Positions 43,513-52,408 of a stretch of 61,575 bases of DNA are shown here, one piece after another. Below the pieces are notes generated by a model, which had not been told where the DNA came from, searched no databases, and saw nothing but the letters and a program-made list of their open reading frames with translations. The number at the start of each line of letters is the position of its first letter. The stretch's first letter is position 1. A program made the position numbers and the translations under genes. Origin of the DNA: an uncultured Bacteroidaceae bacterium (GTDB taxonomy: Bacteria; Bacteroidota; Bacteroidia; Bacteroidales; Bacteroidaceae); the NCBI GenBank assembly GCA_934271655.1, contig CAKQRW010000012.1, positions 1 to 61,575 of the forward strand. Reading direction: 5' to 3'.

Positions 43513-44085
43513 TTATATTCCCTGCTTCTCTTTCTTTTTCTCGTAGAACTTTATCTTGACCTCTGCCTTCTCCTTCTGCTTTCTCGCGCTCTGTAGTGCC
43601 TGCATGGCCAGGGCAAGAGCGTGGCACTGCTTCACAGCAGCCAGTTCGCTGGCAGAGAGAGAGGCTGGCAGCTGCTTTGTGTAGTCGGCAGAGTCGACGC
43701 TCACTTCAGTGAACGTGTATTGCCGCTGCTTGTTGATGCTTACAAACAGAAGTTTGCCAGACTCCTCCACCTCGGGGAAAAAACTGAACCTGGACTTGTT
43801 GCCGGCATGCAGTGGCGTGACATAGTAGCCCATTGTCTGGTATTTCTCCTCTTTCTCGAATACAAAGCCTTGCTTCAGTTCTTCCAACTCTATCTCCTTG
43901 AAGGCTATCAGACTGTCGGCCTGTTTGAGGTTGGCCATTGCGCTGGCCATGTCGAGAGAGTCACGTTCTCTTATTTCAGCTTTGCGCTGCTCCACGCGTG
44001 AGGGGCTGTCGCCGCATGAGACAATGGATGTGGCTAAGGATGCTGAGAGCAGCATCATGAGTGAGATATGGGATATTCTTTTCAT
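43513..44085 (-). CDS. hypothetical lipoprotein
   Basis: 190 aa from ATG 44085, with a lipoprotein signal MKRISHISLMMLLSASLATSIVSC (Cys24 would be lipidated). The open frame runs further upstream to 44253, but the lipobox and the TACCTTTG box at 44118-44111 favour the inner start. The mature part is charged with likely coiled-coil stretches at both ends (RVEQRKAEIRERDSLDMASAMANLKQADS and SARKQKEKAEVKIKFYEKKKEKQ). No family recognised. It is probably anchored in the envelope. Confidence 0.7.
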   Translation of the reverse strand: MKRISHISLMMLLSASLATSIVSCGDSPSRVEQRKAEIRERDSLDMASAMANLKQADSLIAFKEIELEELKQGFVFEKEEKYQTMGYYVTPLHAGNKSRFSFFPEVEESGKLLFVSINKQRQYTFTEVSVDSADYTKQLPASLSASELAAVKQCHALALAMQALQSARKQKEKAEVKIKFYEKKKEKQGI

Positions 44086-44110
44086 AATATGTTCGTGTTT
44101 TGATTTTCTG

Positions 44111-44118
44111 CAAAGGTA
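44111..44118 (-). promoter_or_regulatory. -7 box of the lipoprotein gene
   Basis: Minus strand TACCTTTG, about 25 bp before the start codon. It is part of the divergent promoter region shared with the gene at 44254. Confidence 0.55.
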
Positions 44119-44190
44119 ATCTTTTTGTTGGTAAATGGTGTCGAAAAGAAAGAGTTTTTTTGGCATTGACACTGAAAGATGGCGTTTTCC

Positions 44191-44221
44191 TTTGGGGTTT
44201 TCTACACTTTTACTATCTTTG
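44191..44221 (+). promoter_or_regulatory. promoter of the CCA-type nucleotidyltransferase gene
   Basis: TTTG (44191-44194), 19 bp, TATCTTTG (44214-44221). This excludes the upstream in-frame ATG 44179 and fixes the start at 44254 or 44257. Confidence 0.8.
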
Positions 44222-44253
44222 TAATTCAAAATGTTATAGTACTGACGATACAA

Positions 44254-45768
44254 ATGATGAAAACACTCACATTAGAGGAACGAAAACAGGTACTCGACCA
44301 TCCTTTCTTTCATCTTATATCTGATGCAGCGGAGGAACTGGGACTGGAATGCTACATAATAGGCGGATGGGTAAGGGATCTTTATCTCGGACGCCCATCA
44401 AAGGATATAGACATAGTGGTGGTGGACAACACAAAGAAGATCGAAAGGCCTGGTGTGGCTATCGCTGAGGCACTGAAGAAAAAGATAGGAAGGCATGTGC
44501 ATCTTGCCATCTACCGCAATTTCGGCACAGCACAGCTGAAGCACAAGAATCTGGAGATAGAGTTTGTGGGAGCACGCAAGGAGAGCTATGACCGCGGATC
44601 GAGGAAGCCTGTCACAGAAGACGGCACGCTGGAAGAGGACCAAAACAGGCGCGACTTCACCATCAACGCTCTGGCGCTCTGTCTCAATAAGGGACGTGAG
44701 GGCGAGCTGGTCGATCCTTTCGACGGACTCTATGACCTGGAGGACCGAATCATTGTCACTCCTCTCGATCCGGACATCACGTTCAGTGACGATCCTCTGA
44801 GAATGATGAGGTGCGTGCGTTTCGCCACACAGCTCAATTTCCATATTGAGGAAGAAACATTCGAGGCTCTGAGCCGCAATCGTGACAGGATAAAGATCAT
44901 CTCGATGGAAAGGGTGTCGGACGAGCTGAACAAGATAATGCTTGCGCCTCAGCCGTCGAAGGGTTTCATAGAACTGGACCGGTGCGGACTGCTTCCTATC
45001 ATATTCCCTGAGCTGGCGCAGTTGCAAGGTGTGGAGACACGGAATGGACGCGCCCATAAGGACAACTTCTACCACACGCTGGAGGTGCTTGACAATGTGG
45101 CCAACGCCACGGCCGACTATTCGAAACTGCCTGAAGGCTCAGACCGTTGGGAAACGCCGAAGGACCATGTGCTGTGGCTCAGGTGGGCTGCTCTGCTCCA
45201 CGACATCGGCAAGCCTAAGTCGAAGAGGTTTGACCCGCTGCAGGGATGGACTTTCCATAATCACAATGACATAGGTGAGAGAATGATACCGGGCATATTC
45301 CGAAGGATGAAGCTGCCTATGAACGAGAAGATGAAGTTTGTGCAGAAACTGGTTCAGCTGCATATGCGTCCTATAGTCATTGCTGACGACGAAGTGACAG
45401 ACAGTGCGGTGAGGCGCCTCTTGTTTGAGGCGGGCGATGACATAGACGACCTGATGCTGCTCTGCACTGCCGACATCACGTCGAAGAATGAGATGAAAAA
45501 GAGCCGCTTCAAGGAGAACTACCAGATGGTGAAGGCCAAGCTGGTGGAATTGGAGGAGAAAGACCGCATACGCAATTTCCAGCCGCCTGTGTCGGGTGAG
45601 GAGATAATGAAGATGTTTGGGCTGAAGCCAAGCAAGCCTGTTGGCGAACTGAAGGCTGTCATCAAGGATGCTATCCTCGACGGCAAGATTCCCAATGAGC
45701 ATGAGGCTGCAAAGGCGCTGCTCATTGCCGAGGCTGCCAAGATGGGGCTGTCGCCCATTGCCAGGTAA
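44254..45768 (+). CDS. cca: CCA tRNA nucleotidyltransferase / poly(A) polymerase family, HD domain
   Basis: 504 aa. Class II nucleotidyltransferase head: YIIGGWVRDLYLGRPSKDIDIVVVD with the catalytic DID, then EEDQNRRDFTINALAL, DPLRMMRCVRFATQL and ISMERVSDELNKIM. An HD domain follows (LRWAALLHDIGKPKSKR). It adds or repairs CCA at tRNA 3' ends; the poly(A) polymerase alternative cannot be excluded by eye, but a single such gene in Bacteroidales is normally the CCA enzyme. It has its own promoter. Confidence 0.9.
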   Translation: MMKTLTLEERKQVLDHPFFHLISDAAEELGLECYIIGGWVRDLYLGRPSKDIDIVVVDNTKKIERPGVAIAEALKKKIGRHVHLAIYRNFGTAQLKHKNLEIEFVGARKESYDRGSRKPVTEDGTLEEDQNRRDFTINALALCLNKGREGELVDPFDGLYDLEDRIIVTPLDPDITFSDDPLRMMRCVRFATQLNFHIEEETFEALSRNRDRIKIISMERVSDELNKIMLAPQPSKGFIELDRCGLLPIIFPELAQLQGVETRNGRAHKDNFYHTLEVLDNVANATADYSKLPEGSDRWETPKDHVLWLRWAALLHDIGKPKSKRFDPLQGWTFHNHNDIGERMIPGIFRRMKLPMNEKMKFVQKLVQLHMRPIVIADDEVTDSAVRRLLFEAGDDIDDLMLLCTADITSKNEMKKSRFKENYQMVKAKLVELEEKDRIRNFQPPVSGEEIMKMFGLKPSKPVGELKAVIKDAILDGKIPNEHEAAKALLIAEAAKMGLSPIAR

Positions 45769-45799
45769 TGGCGGTGTGAGTCTTAGGCTTCATTCGGAA

Positions 45800-45985
45800 G
45801 GAGCTATCGGAGAATGCCTGACAGGCAGGACACGTTTGACATACTGGAAACGTCTAACTGAGAAATACTTAACTGACTGGAAATGTATGACAGACAGAAA
45901 ATGTCTAACTGGAAAATATTTAACAGAGAAATACTTAACTGACTGAAAATATTTAACTAACTGAAAAAAGAAAAAACCTGACAGA
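45800..45985. repeat. degenerate 17-bp repeats before the GH105 gene
   Basis: About eight units built on aactgactggaaatattt-like sequence (for example aactgagaaatactt, ctaactggaaaatattt, aactgactgaaaatattt) run to within 20 bp of the start codon. No clean TAnnTTTG box was identified inside. Confidence 0.8.
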
Positions 45986-45986
45986 A

Positions 45987-47105
45987 ATGAAAAAAATGAT
46001 TATCTTCGCCCTTGGCGCTGTGATGATGGCCCAGGCGACTGTGGCACAGACCAAGCAAGAGGTGATAAGCACTATTGAGAAGGTGAATGACTACTGGCAG
46101 AGCCACAACACGGCCAAGTGCCGCGGATTCTGGGACAATGCCGCCTACTTCACAGGCAACCAGGAGGTGTACAACCTCACAGGCAAGAAGGAATACCTTG
46201 ACTATTCGGTGGAATGGGCAGAGTACAACCATTGGAAGGGTGCCACGCAGACAGACAAAAGCAAGTGGCAGTACAAGACATATGGCGAGGGCATGAACCA
46301 TGTGCTTTTCGCAGACTGGCAGATATGCTTCCAGGTGTATATTGACCTCTATAAGCAGGAACACCGTGCGGAGAGGCTGCAGCGCGCGCTGGAGGTGATG
46401 TGCTACCAGGCATCAACAAAGGAGAACGACTACTGGTGGTGGTCTGATGCCCTTTACATGGGCTTGCCTATCTTCACAAAGCTCTATACTGTCACACACG
46501 ACCAGAAACTGCTGGACAAGCAGTATGAGTGCTTCAGCTGGACTGACAGCCTGCTCTTTGACAAGGAGGCGCAGCTCTATTACCGCGACGGCAAATATGT
46601 CTACCCTAAGGTGAAGACAGCCTGTGACGGCGGCAAGTCTTTCTGGGCTCGCGGAGCTGGATGGGTGCTTGCAGGACTGGCCAAGGTGCTTCAGGATCTG
46701 CCTAAGGACAGCAAGTACAGGGCTCTCTATGTGGACCGCTTCAAGCAGTTGGCTGCAGGTGTGGCGCGTTGCCAGCAGCCAGAGGGATACTGGACTCGCT
46801 CGCTGCTATGCCCTGACGACGCTCCAGGCTATGAGACGTCGGGCACGGCCTTCTTCACTTATGGCTTGCTCTGGGGCGTCAACAACGGCATCCTTCCTGC
46901 CAAGCAGTACAAGCCTACTATTGACAAGGCCTGGAAGTATCTCTATGAGACAGCTCTCCAGCCCGACGGCAGCATAGGCTACGTGCAGCCTATAGGCGAA
47001 AAGCCTGATCCTACACGCACGGTCAATGCCAAGTCGCAGGCGCCTTTCGGCACTGGCGCATGGCTGCTTGCCGCTTGCGAATACACTAAGTACATAAAGA
47101 AATGA
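45987..47105 (+). CDS. secreted GH105/GH88-type unsaturated glucuronyl/rhamnogalacturonyl hydrolase
   Basis: 372 aa with a signal peptide (MKKMIIFALGAVMMAQATVAQ). The (alpha/alpha)6 barrel family is recognised by WTEYNHWKGA-like WAEYNHWKGATQ, WWWSDALYMGLPIFTKLY with the acidic residue of the active site, and KSFWARGAGWVLAGLAKVLQDLP. Such enzymes remove the unsaturated uronic acid left by polysaccharide lyases. No lyase is seen in the window. A terminator follows. Confidence 0.87.
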   Translation: MKKMIIFALGAVMMAQATVAQTKQEVISTIEKVNDYWQSHNTAKCRGFWDNAAYFTGNQEVYNLTGKKEYLDYSVEWAEYNHWKGATQTDKSKWQYKTYGEGMNHVLFADWQICFQVYIDLYKQEHRAERLQRALEVMCYQASTKENDYWWWSDALYMGLPIFTKLYTVTHDQKLLDKQYECFSWTDSLLFDKEAQLYYRDGKYVYPKVKTACDGGKSFWARGAGWVLAGLAKVLQDLPKDSKYRALYVDRFKQLAAGVARCQQPEGYWTRSLLCPDDAPGYETSGTAFFTYGLLWGVNNGILPAKQYKPTIDKAWKYLYETALQPDGSIGYVQPIGEKPDPTRTVNAKSQAPFGTGAWLLAACEYTKYIKK

Positions 47106-47125
47106 TGAGTCGGTAAGGTATAAAC

Positions 47126-47180
47126 ACCCGTTGATGCGGATAACCTCTTATGGAGGCATTCTGCGTCAGCGGGTCGTTTT
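47126..47180 (+). terminator. terminator after the GH105 gene
   Basis: acccgttgatgc pairs with gcgtcagcgggt (one G-T pair per arm), with an inner cctc/gagg pair, followed by cgtttt. Confidence 0.75.
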
Positions 47181-47182
47181 CC

Positions 47183-47264
47183 GTAGTGAGATGGGATGGC
47201 AATACACGTAGTGATGAGATGCTCATCCATGTAATGACGCGATGACATTCCACATAATGAAAAG
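47183..47264. repeat. degenerate ~24-bp repeat running into lpxK
   Basis: Units gtagtgagatgggatgg, gtagtgatgagatgctc, gtaatgacgcgatgacat and ataatgaaaagatgaagg follow each other; the last contains the lpxK start codon. Confidence 0.75.
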
Positions 47265-48287
47265 ATGAAGGAAGGAAACCACATAAAGATATATCATTGG
47301 CTCATGCCGCTGGCATGGCTGTATGGTCTGGGAGTGCGCGTGCGTAACTGGATGTTTGACAGGAAAATCCTGCATTCACGCTCTTTTGACATTCCAGTCA
47401 TCTGCGTAGGCAACATCACTGTGGGTGGCACTGGCAAGACACCGCACACTGAGTATCTTATCCGCTTACTGAAAGAGCGTTACCGCGTGGCCACTCTCAG
47501 CCGTGGCTACAAGAGACGCTCTCATGGCTTTGTGCTTGCTGATGCCCATTCATCGGTGGCAGACATTGGCGACGAGCCTTGCCAGATGAAACGCAAGTTT
47601 CCCGATGTGGAGGTGGCTGTCGATGCCGACCGCTGCCATGGCATAGAGCAGCTGATGGCCACTGGCAGACCAGAGGTCATACTGCTTGATGATGCCTATC
47701 AGCACCGTTACGTGCAGGCCGGACTGAACATCCTGCTTATGGATTTCCACCGTGTGACATATAGGGACTGCCTGCTCCCGGCTGGGCGCTTGCGCGAGCC
47801 TCATTCCGGAATATCAAGGGCTGATGTGGTGATTGTTACCAAATGTCCACGAGAGGTGTCTGACAGGCAGATTGGGGAAATCACCAGCTCGCTGGCTCTC
47901 GCAGAGCGCCAGAAGGTGTTCTTCACACGTTATGCCTACCCAAAGCATATTGATGGTGTGGGGAATGACCCCGTGCTGCTTACAGGCATAGCCTCGCCAC
48001 GGCAGATGATGGAGGACCTGAAGCATGTGGCGCCACAGATGGAACTGCTCAGTTTTCCTGACCATCACAACTTTTCAGAGGCAGATATAGAACAGATAAG
48101 GAAGAGGACAAGAGGACGCACCATTCTAACGACTGAGAAGGATGCCACACGCTTGCATGGACTGGACAATGTTGTGGTGGTGCCTGTGGTGGTGGAGTTT
48201 GTTGGCGGAAGCAAGAGCTTGTTTGATCAGACAGTGTTGGACTATGTGAAAAGCTATGGCTCAGCTGCTGGGTGTCACAGAGGCTGA
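47265..48287 (+). CDS. lpxK: tetraacyldisaccharide 4'-kinase
   Basis: 340 aa. Inner-membrane-associated kinase that phosphorylates the 4' position of the lipid A precursor. The P-loop is VGNITVGGTGKTP near residue 47; YRVATLSRGYKRRSHGFVL, GDEPCQMKRKFPDVEVAVDADR and ILLDDAYQHRYV are family blocks. The first ~30 residues form the membrane-contacting helix. It is preceded by a short tandem repeat and followed by 155 bp without a gene before thiL. Confidence 0.95.
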   Translation: MKEGNHIKIYHWLMPLAWLYGLGVRVRNWMFDRKILHSRSFDIPVICVGNITVGGTGKTPHTEYLIRLLKERYRVATLSRGYKRRSHGFVLADAHSSVADIGDEPCQMKRKFPDVEVAVDADRCHGIEQLMATGRPEVILLDDAYQHRYVQAGLNILLMDFHRVTYRDCLLPAGRLREPHSGISRADVVIVTKCPREVSDRQIGEITSSLALAERQKVFFTRYAYPKHIDGVGNDPVLLTGIASPRQMMEDLKHVAPQMELLSFPDHHNFSEADIEQIRKRTRGRTILTTEKDATRLHGLDNVVVVPVVVEFVGGSKSLFDQTVLDYVKSYGSAAGCHRG

Positions 48288-48299
48288 AGCATAGAGATG

Positions 48300-48420
48300 C
48301 TTTCGTGAGAGTAGCTCTTCTATAAACCATGACTCTTCTGATAAATTATGGCTCTTTAAATAATCAAGGTCATTTTGAGCATGACGCCTAAAATAGCCAT
48401 GACACTTTTGATAAGTTAGA
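48300..48420. repeat. degenerate repeats between lpxK and thiL
   Basis: ccatgactcttctgataaa, ttatggctctttaaataa and ccatgacacttttgataag are variants of one ~25-bp unit. No gene fits in this spacer. Confidence 0.6.
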
Positions 48421-48442
48421 AAAATAAAAGAACGAAATAAAT

Positions 48443-49504
48443 ATGGGAACAGAAATATCTACAATCGGTGAGTTTGGCTTGATAAAGCGACTGACCGACA
48501 ATATGGAAATAAAGAACAAGGAAACGCTCTACGGGGTGGGGGACGACTGCGCCGTGCTGAGTTATGGAGAGGATAAGGATGTGCTCGTCACTACCGACAT
48601 GCTGATGGAGGGCGTGCATTTCGACCTCACATACATGCCTCTTAAGCACTTGGGCTACAAGTCGGCCATGGTGAACCTTTCTGACATATATGCCATGGGC
48701 GGCATGCCAAAGCAGATAACGGTAAGTGTGGCCCTGAGCAAACGCTTCAGCATAGAGGACATGGAGGACTTCTATGAAGGCCTCCGCATAGCGTGTGACG
48801 CCCATGGCGTTGACATAGTGGGAGGCGACACCACAAGCTCGCGCACGGGCATAGCCATCTCCATCACAGCTATAGGCGAGGTGGAAAAGGGCCAGGCTAT
48901 ATACCGCAATGGCGCCAAGGAGACTGACCTCATATGTGTGAGCGGTGACTTGGGTGCGGCATATATGGGACTGCAGTTGCTGGAAAGGGAAAAGGACGTG
49001 TATTACAAGATGATAAATGAGGCTAAGACTGATGCGGAGCGCATGGCTATATCTCAGCCCGACTTCAGCGGCAGGGAGTATCTGCTCGAAAGGCAGATGA
49101 AGCCAGAGGCCAGGCGCGACATCATTGAGGCTCTGCGCAAGGCAGGGGTGCGTCCTACGGCTATGATGGACATCAGTGACGGCCTCTCGTCTGAGCTTCT
49201 TCATATATGCACGCAGAGCAAGTGCGGCTGCCGTGTGTATGAGGAGCGCATTCCTATTGACTACCAAACGGCCGTGATGTGTGAGGAGATGAACATGAAT
49301 CTCACCACTGCAGCACTGAATGGCGGGGAGGATTATGAGCTGCTCTTCACTGTGCCTATCACCGACCATGACAAGATAGAGCAGATGGAGGGCGTGAAGA
49401 TGATTGGCCACATCACCAAGCCTGAGCTGGGACGCGCGCTCATCACACGCGACGGAGGCGAGTTTGAGCTGAAGGCCCAGGGATGGAATCCGCTGAAAGA
49501 GTGA
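48443..49504 (+). CDS. thiL: thiamine-monophosphate kinase
   Basis: 353 aa. Makes thiamine diphosphate from thiamine monophosphate and ATP. AIRS-like N-domain: IGEFGLIKRL, GVGDDCAVL, TTDMLMEGVHFDLTYMPLKHLGYKSAMVNLSDIYAMGGMP and VDIVGGDTTSS. The second half contains MMDISDGLSSELLHIC and LNGGEDYELLFTVP. All catalytic aspartates of the family are present by eye. It seems to be transcribed separately from lpxK. Confidence 0.94.
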   Translation: MGTEISTIGEFGLIKRLTDNMEIKNKETLYGVGDDCAVLSYGEDKDVLVTTDMLMEGVHFDLTYMPLKHLGYKSAMVNLSDIYAMGGMPKQITVSVALSKRFSIEDMEDFYEGLRIACDAHGVDIVGGDTTSSRTGIAISITAIGEVEKGQAIYRNGAKETDLICVSGDLGAAYMGLQLLEREKDVYYKMINEAKTDAERMAISQPDFSGREYLLERQMKPEARRDIIEALRKAGVRPTAMMDISDGLSSELLHICTQSKCGCRVYEERIPIDYQTAVMCEEMNMNLTTAALNGGEDYELLFTVPITDHDKIEQMEGVKMIGHITKPELGRALITRDGGEFELKAQGWNPLKE

Positions 49505-49671
49505 ATGACAAATGCGCTCTCGGTCACCTGCGCGCATGAAAATGTGGAGTGGCTGTGCGTAACAAAACAATAATAATAACCCTGAGCAGTTGTGCGCAAG
49601 TGCGTGATGCCGTGCTATGACATCATGAAGTGTCGGCGGACGGCAGCTGCTCGTAATACCTTGATGAGTAA

Positions 49672-50463
49672 ATGAGAGTAATCATCGAACCAGACTATGA
49701 TGCCTTGTCAAAATGGGCTGCAAAATATGTGGCGGACAAGATCAATGCCTTTGGACCAACAGAGGACAAGCCGTTTGTGCTCGGTTGCCCTACAGGCTCT
49801 TCGCCTTTGGGACTATATAGCGAGCTTGTGGAAATGTGCAAAGCTGGCACGTTGTCTTTCAAGAATGTCGTGACATTCAACATGGATGAGTATGTCAACT
49901 TGCCTGAGGACCATCCTGAGAGCTATCACAGTTTTATGTGGAAAAATTTCTTTGGGCATATTGACATTAAGCCGGAGAATGTGCACATTCTCAATGGCAA
50001 TGCCCCAGACCTTGTGGCTGAATGCGACAACTATGAGCGGCTCATAGCGGAGGCTGGCGGCGTGGACCTCTTTCTTGGCGGCATAGGTCCTGACGGTCAC
50101 CTGGCTTTCAATGAGCCTGGAAGCTCGTTGTCTTCTCGCACGCGCATAAAGACTCTGACAACAGACACTATCCATGCCAACAGCCGTTTCTTCAATGGAG
50201 ACCTGAACCTTGTGCCTAAGCAGGCTCTGACTGTCGGCATAGGCACGGTGATGGACGCAAAGGAGGTGCTTCTCGTGTGCAGCGGACACAATAAGGCGCG
50301 TGCGCTGAAGCATTGCATTGATGGCGACATTAGCCACAAGTGGACATCGTCTATGCTGCAGATGCATCCTCATGCCATTGTGGTGTGTGATGAGGACGCT
50401 TGTGATGAGTTGACTGTGGGCACGTATAAGTATTATCTCGATAAGGAGAGGGGCAATCTGTAA
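49672..50463 (+). CDS. nagB: glucosamine-6-phosphate deaminase
   Basis: 263 aa. Converts glucosamine-6-phosphate to fructose-6-phosphate and ammonia. Landmarks: FVLGCPTGSSPLGLYSEL, NVVTFNMDEYVNLPEDHPESY with the catalytic Asp, and LFLGGIGPDGHLAFNEPGSSL with the GDGHIAFNEPG-type motif. The usual length (about 265) is kept. It is a single gene with its own terminator and could feed amino-sugar recycling, relevant to the amino-sugar polymer made from the window's first part (inference). Confidence 0.95.
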   Translation: MRVIIEPDYDALSKWAAKYVADKINAFGPTEDKPFVLGCPTGSSPLGLYSELVEMCKAGTLSFKNVVTFNMDEYVNLPEDHPESYHSFMWKNFFGHIDIKPENVHILNGNAPDLVAECDNYERLIAEAGGVDLFLGGIGPDGHLAFNEPGSSLSSRTRIKTLTTDTIHANSRFFNGDLNLVPKQALTVGIGTVMDAKEVLLVCSGHNKARALKHCIDGDISHKWTSSMLQMHPHAIVVCDEDACDELTVGTYKYYLDKERGNL

Positions 50464-50494
50464 CCAGCATCTGCTGTGAATGAAAGGAATGGGT

Positions 50495-50536
50495 GAGGGC
50501 GCATCAAGACACAATGTCTTGATGCGCCCTCTCTCC
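50495..50536 (+). terminator. terminator between nagB and the DUF3943 gene
   Basis: gagggcgcatcaagaca pairs perfectly with tgtcttgatgcgccctc around a short loop, followed by tctcctt. It may serve both convergent genes. Confidence 0.8.
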
Positions 50537-50668
50537 TTAGTCAGGTCTGTGATATATCTTGCGATGAGGTCTGGGATGTATCTTGTAAGCAGACCTGTAA
50601 GGTGTCTCGCTATGTGGGTGCAACGCATGGGAGACTATATGTTGTTGTTTCTATCGCTGGATGTGTGT

Positions 50669-52276
50669 CTACAGGGCGTATGACAGTCCCGCTTTCCACT
50701 CGTTGCACTTGCCTGTGTATGAGGAGTAGTAGCGGTAGTTGCCATGGCGCACGTAGTATTCGTGCATCAGGTGGAGACGAAGCGTGCGTGTGATGTTGAC
50801 GTTGAAGAACAGACGGTTGAGGAATATGCTTTGCTGGCCTTCGTCTCCCCATGAGTTGATGCCGTCAGCAAACAGCTCGTAGTATTGTTCCCTGTTATTG
50901 ACGTACTGGTCGAGCTTCTCTGGCGTGGTGCCCTTTAGGATGAAGAGGCGCATGAAGTAGGCCTCGTCACCAAAGGAGAGACGGCGGTTGTATATGAAGT
51001 TGAATTTATACTTGCAGGAGAAGCCTGTGCCAAAGTTGTAGCGTCTCATGGCGGTGGAGTAGTAGTCGGCTGTGCTGCCGCCAAGCGGAACGGCTGAGAG
51101 CATGAAGTCTTGGAGCAGGCTGACCGACTTGCCTTGACGCTCAGCGTGGAAGCCTGCGCCGAAGCTGGCCGCCTCTGAGATGATGGCCTGGTTGCCGGCT
51201 ATCTCGCATCCATTGTCGCTGTAGTGGTCTATGTACCTTATGTTTTGGTAGAAGCCGATATCCAGTTTCCATTTGTGTGGCAACTGCCGCTGTATGGATC
51301 CGATGCGGCCGCTTATCTCCAGTTCGCCTACTGTGGGGTTATCGGAGTTAAGGTTGACAAGCGAGTAGATGTCGAAATAGTCGAAGGCGCGTGTGGCCTT
51401 GCCATCATCGAGGTTGTTGTAGTGGTTGCCGTATGTGAAGTGCACGTCAAGGTAAGGCACGTTCTCGCTGTAGCGGTGTCCTATGGCCGGATGAGCGTGT
51501 CCGATATCGCGTATGTAGCGGTTGCCCACTCCTATCTGGAAAGTGTAGGCTTCAGGCTCCTCTTTCTTGCCTCTGTTGAAACGGTCTACGTGGAACATCT
51601 CTCCTGACATCATGCGGTGCAGACCTCTGACGGGGTTGAGGAATGTGCCGATGATTTCCCTTGCCACACGTGAGGCGCCTCGCTTGGAGTTGTCAAAGAA
51701 TATGTCGGAGGTGCGGTGTGTCACCTCGCCTATAGCTGCTCCTCCGATGCCGGTGGAGAGAAAGTCATTGACGGCCGGACGGTTTGTCTCGCAGAACAGC
51801 TCCCATGTGCATGAGCCGAGCAGGGGATAGAGCAATGACACTCCGTATGAGAGGCCATGCTCGCGCGCGGCGTTGTAGAACATGCCACCGTGGTATGGGT
51901 GCGAGAACTGGTTGCCTGAGAAACTGTCGTTGTCCCAGACCCAGCCGTCGGTAAGGTTGCGGTGAATCACGTCGCTGGTCACGCGTGCCCACACTCTGTC
52001 TTGCACGAAGCGGTCCCAGCCAAGCACGAGGGCATTGATGCCAACATCCTCTACCATGGCTTGCAGGGCCGGGCTCTTGGGGGTGCCGTCGCTTTTCTTT
52101 CCGAAGAAATGCAAGGAGCATTTGTATGGTGAGAGTGTGTCAACCTTTTGTAGGTGAGTGCGTGTGCCTGTGATGGAGTCGTACCATACGGAGTCGGCTG
52201 CATTGTCTATAGAAGCAGCGCATGGCAGCGACAATGCGGCCATAAGAGAGCAGACAGTCAAGTTCTTAATTATCAT
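50669..52276 (-). CDS. DUF3943 outer-membrane protein
   Basis: 535 aa from ATG 52276, giving a signal peptide MIIKNLTVCSLMAALSLPCAAS. An open frame continues 36 bp upstream but would spoil the signal. Family blocks: VGINALVLGWDRFVQ, WVWDNDSFSGNQFSHPYHGGMFYNAAREHGLSY, FLSTGIGGAAIGEVTHRTSD and FLNPVRGLHRMMSGEM. The second half has alternating aromatic strands of a barrel, ending in GLSYAL with a C-terminal hydrophobic residue. Function unknown. It is divergent from radA; TAACTTTG at 52317-52310 on its strand is a likely -7 box. Confidence 0.85.
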   Translation of the reverse strand: MIIKNLTVCSLMAALSLPCAASIDNAADSVWYDSITGTRTHLQKVDTLSPYKCSLHFFGKKSDGTPKSPALQAMVEDVGINALVLGWDRFVQDRVWARVTSDVIHRNLTDGWVWDNDSFSGNQFSHPYHGGMFYNAAREHGLSYGVSLLYPLLGSCTWELFCETNRPAVNDFLSTGIGGAAIGEVTHRTSDIFFDNSKRGASRVAREIIGTFLNPVRGLHRMMSGEMFHVDRFNRGKKEEPEAYTFQIGVGNRYIRDIGHAHPAIGHRYSENVPYLDVHFTYGNHYNNLDDGKATRAFDYFDIYSLVNLNSDNPTVGELEISGRIGSIQRQLPHKWKLDIGFYQNIRYIDHYSDNGCEIAGNQAIISEAASFGAGFHAERQGKSVSLLQDFMLSAVPLGGSTADYYSTAMRRYNFGTGFSCKYKFNFIYNRRLSFGDEAYFMRLFILKGTTPEKLDQYVNNREQYYELFADGINSWGDEGQQSIFLNRLFFNVNITRTLRLHLMHEYYVRHGNYRYYSSYTGKCNEWKAGLSYAL

Positions 52277-52309
52277 ATATTCTAATGTGTCCTTTGTGAA
52301 AAATCGTGA

Positions 52310-52317
52310 CAAAGTTA
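52310..52317 (-). promoter_or_regulatory. -7 box of the DUF3943 gene
   Basis: Minus strand TAACTTTG, about 34 bp before the start codon. No exact TTTG at the expected distance. Confidence 0.5.
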
Positions 52318-52350
52318 AGGCTTTTTTTTGGATAAATAAGAATAAATAAG

Positions 52351-52382
52351 GTTGTATTATTGTTCAAAAAGACGTATCTTTG
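52351..52382 (+). promoter_or_regulatory. promoter of radA
   Basis: GTTG (52351-52354, one base off TTTG), 20 bp, TATCTTTG (52375-52382); start codon 27 bp downstream. Confidence 0.6.
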
Positions 52383-52408
52383 CCCAAAGAAAAATAAACA
52401 GATGACTT

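Noticed and set aside
44179..44253. N-terminal extension of the CCA-type gene
   Set aside because: The extension overlaps the -33/-7 promoter at 44191-44221, so it cannot be part of that transcript.
48416..49570. 384-aa open frame on the minus strand
   Set aside because: Shadow of thiL, which matches its family along its full length.
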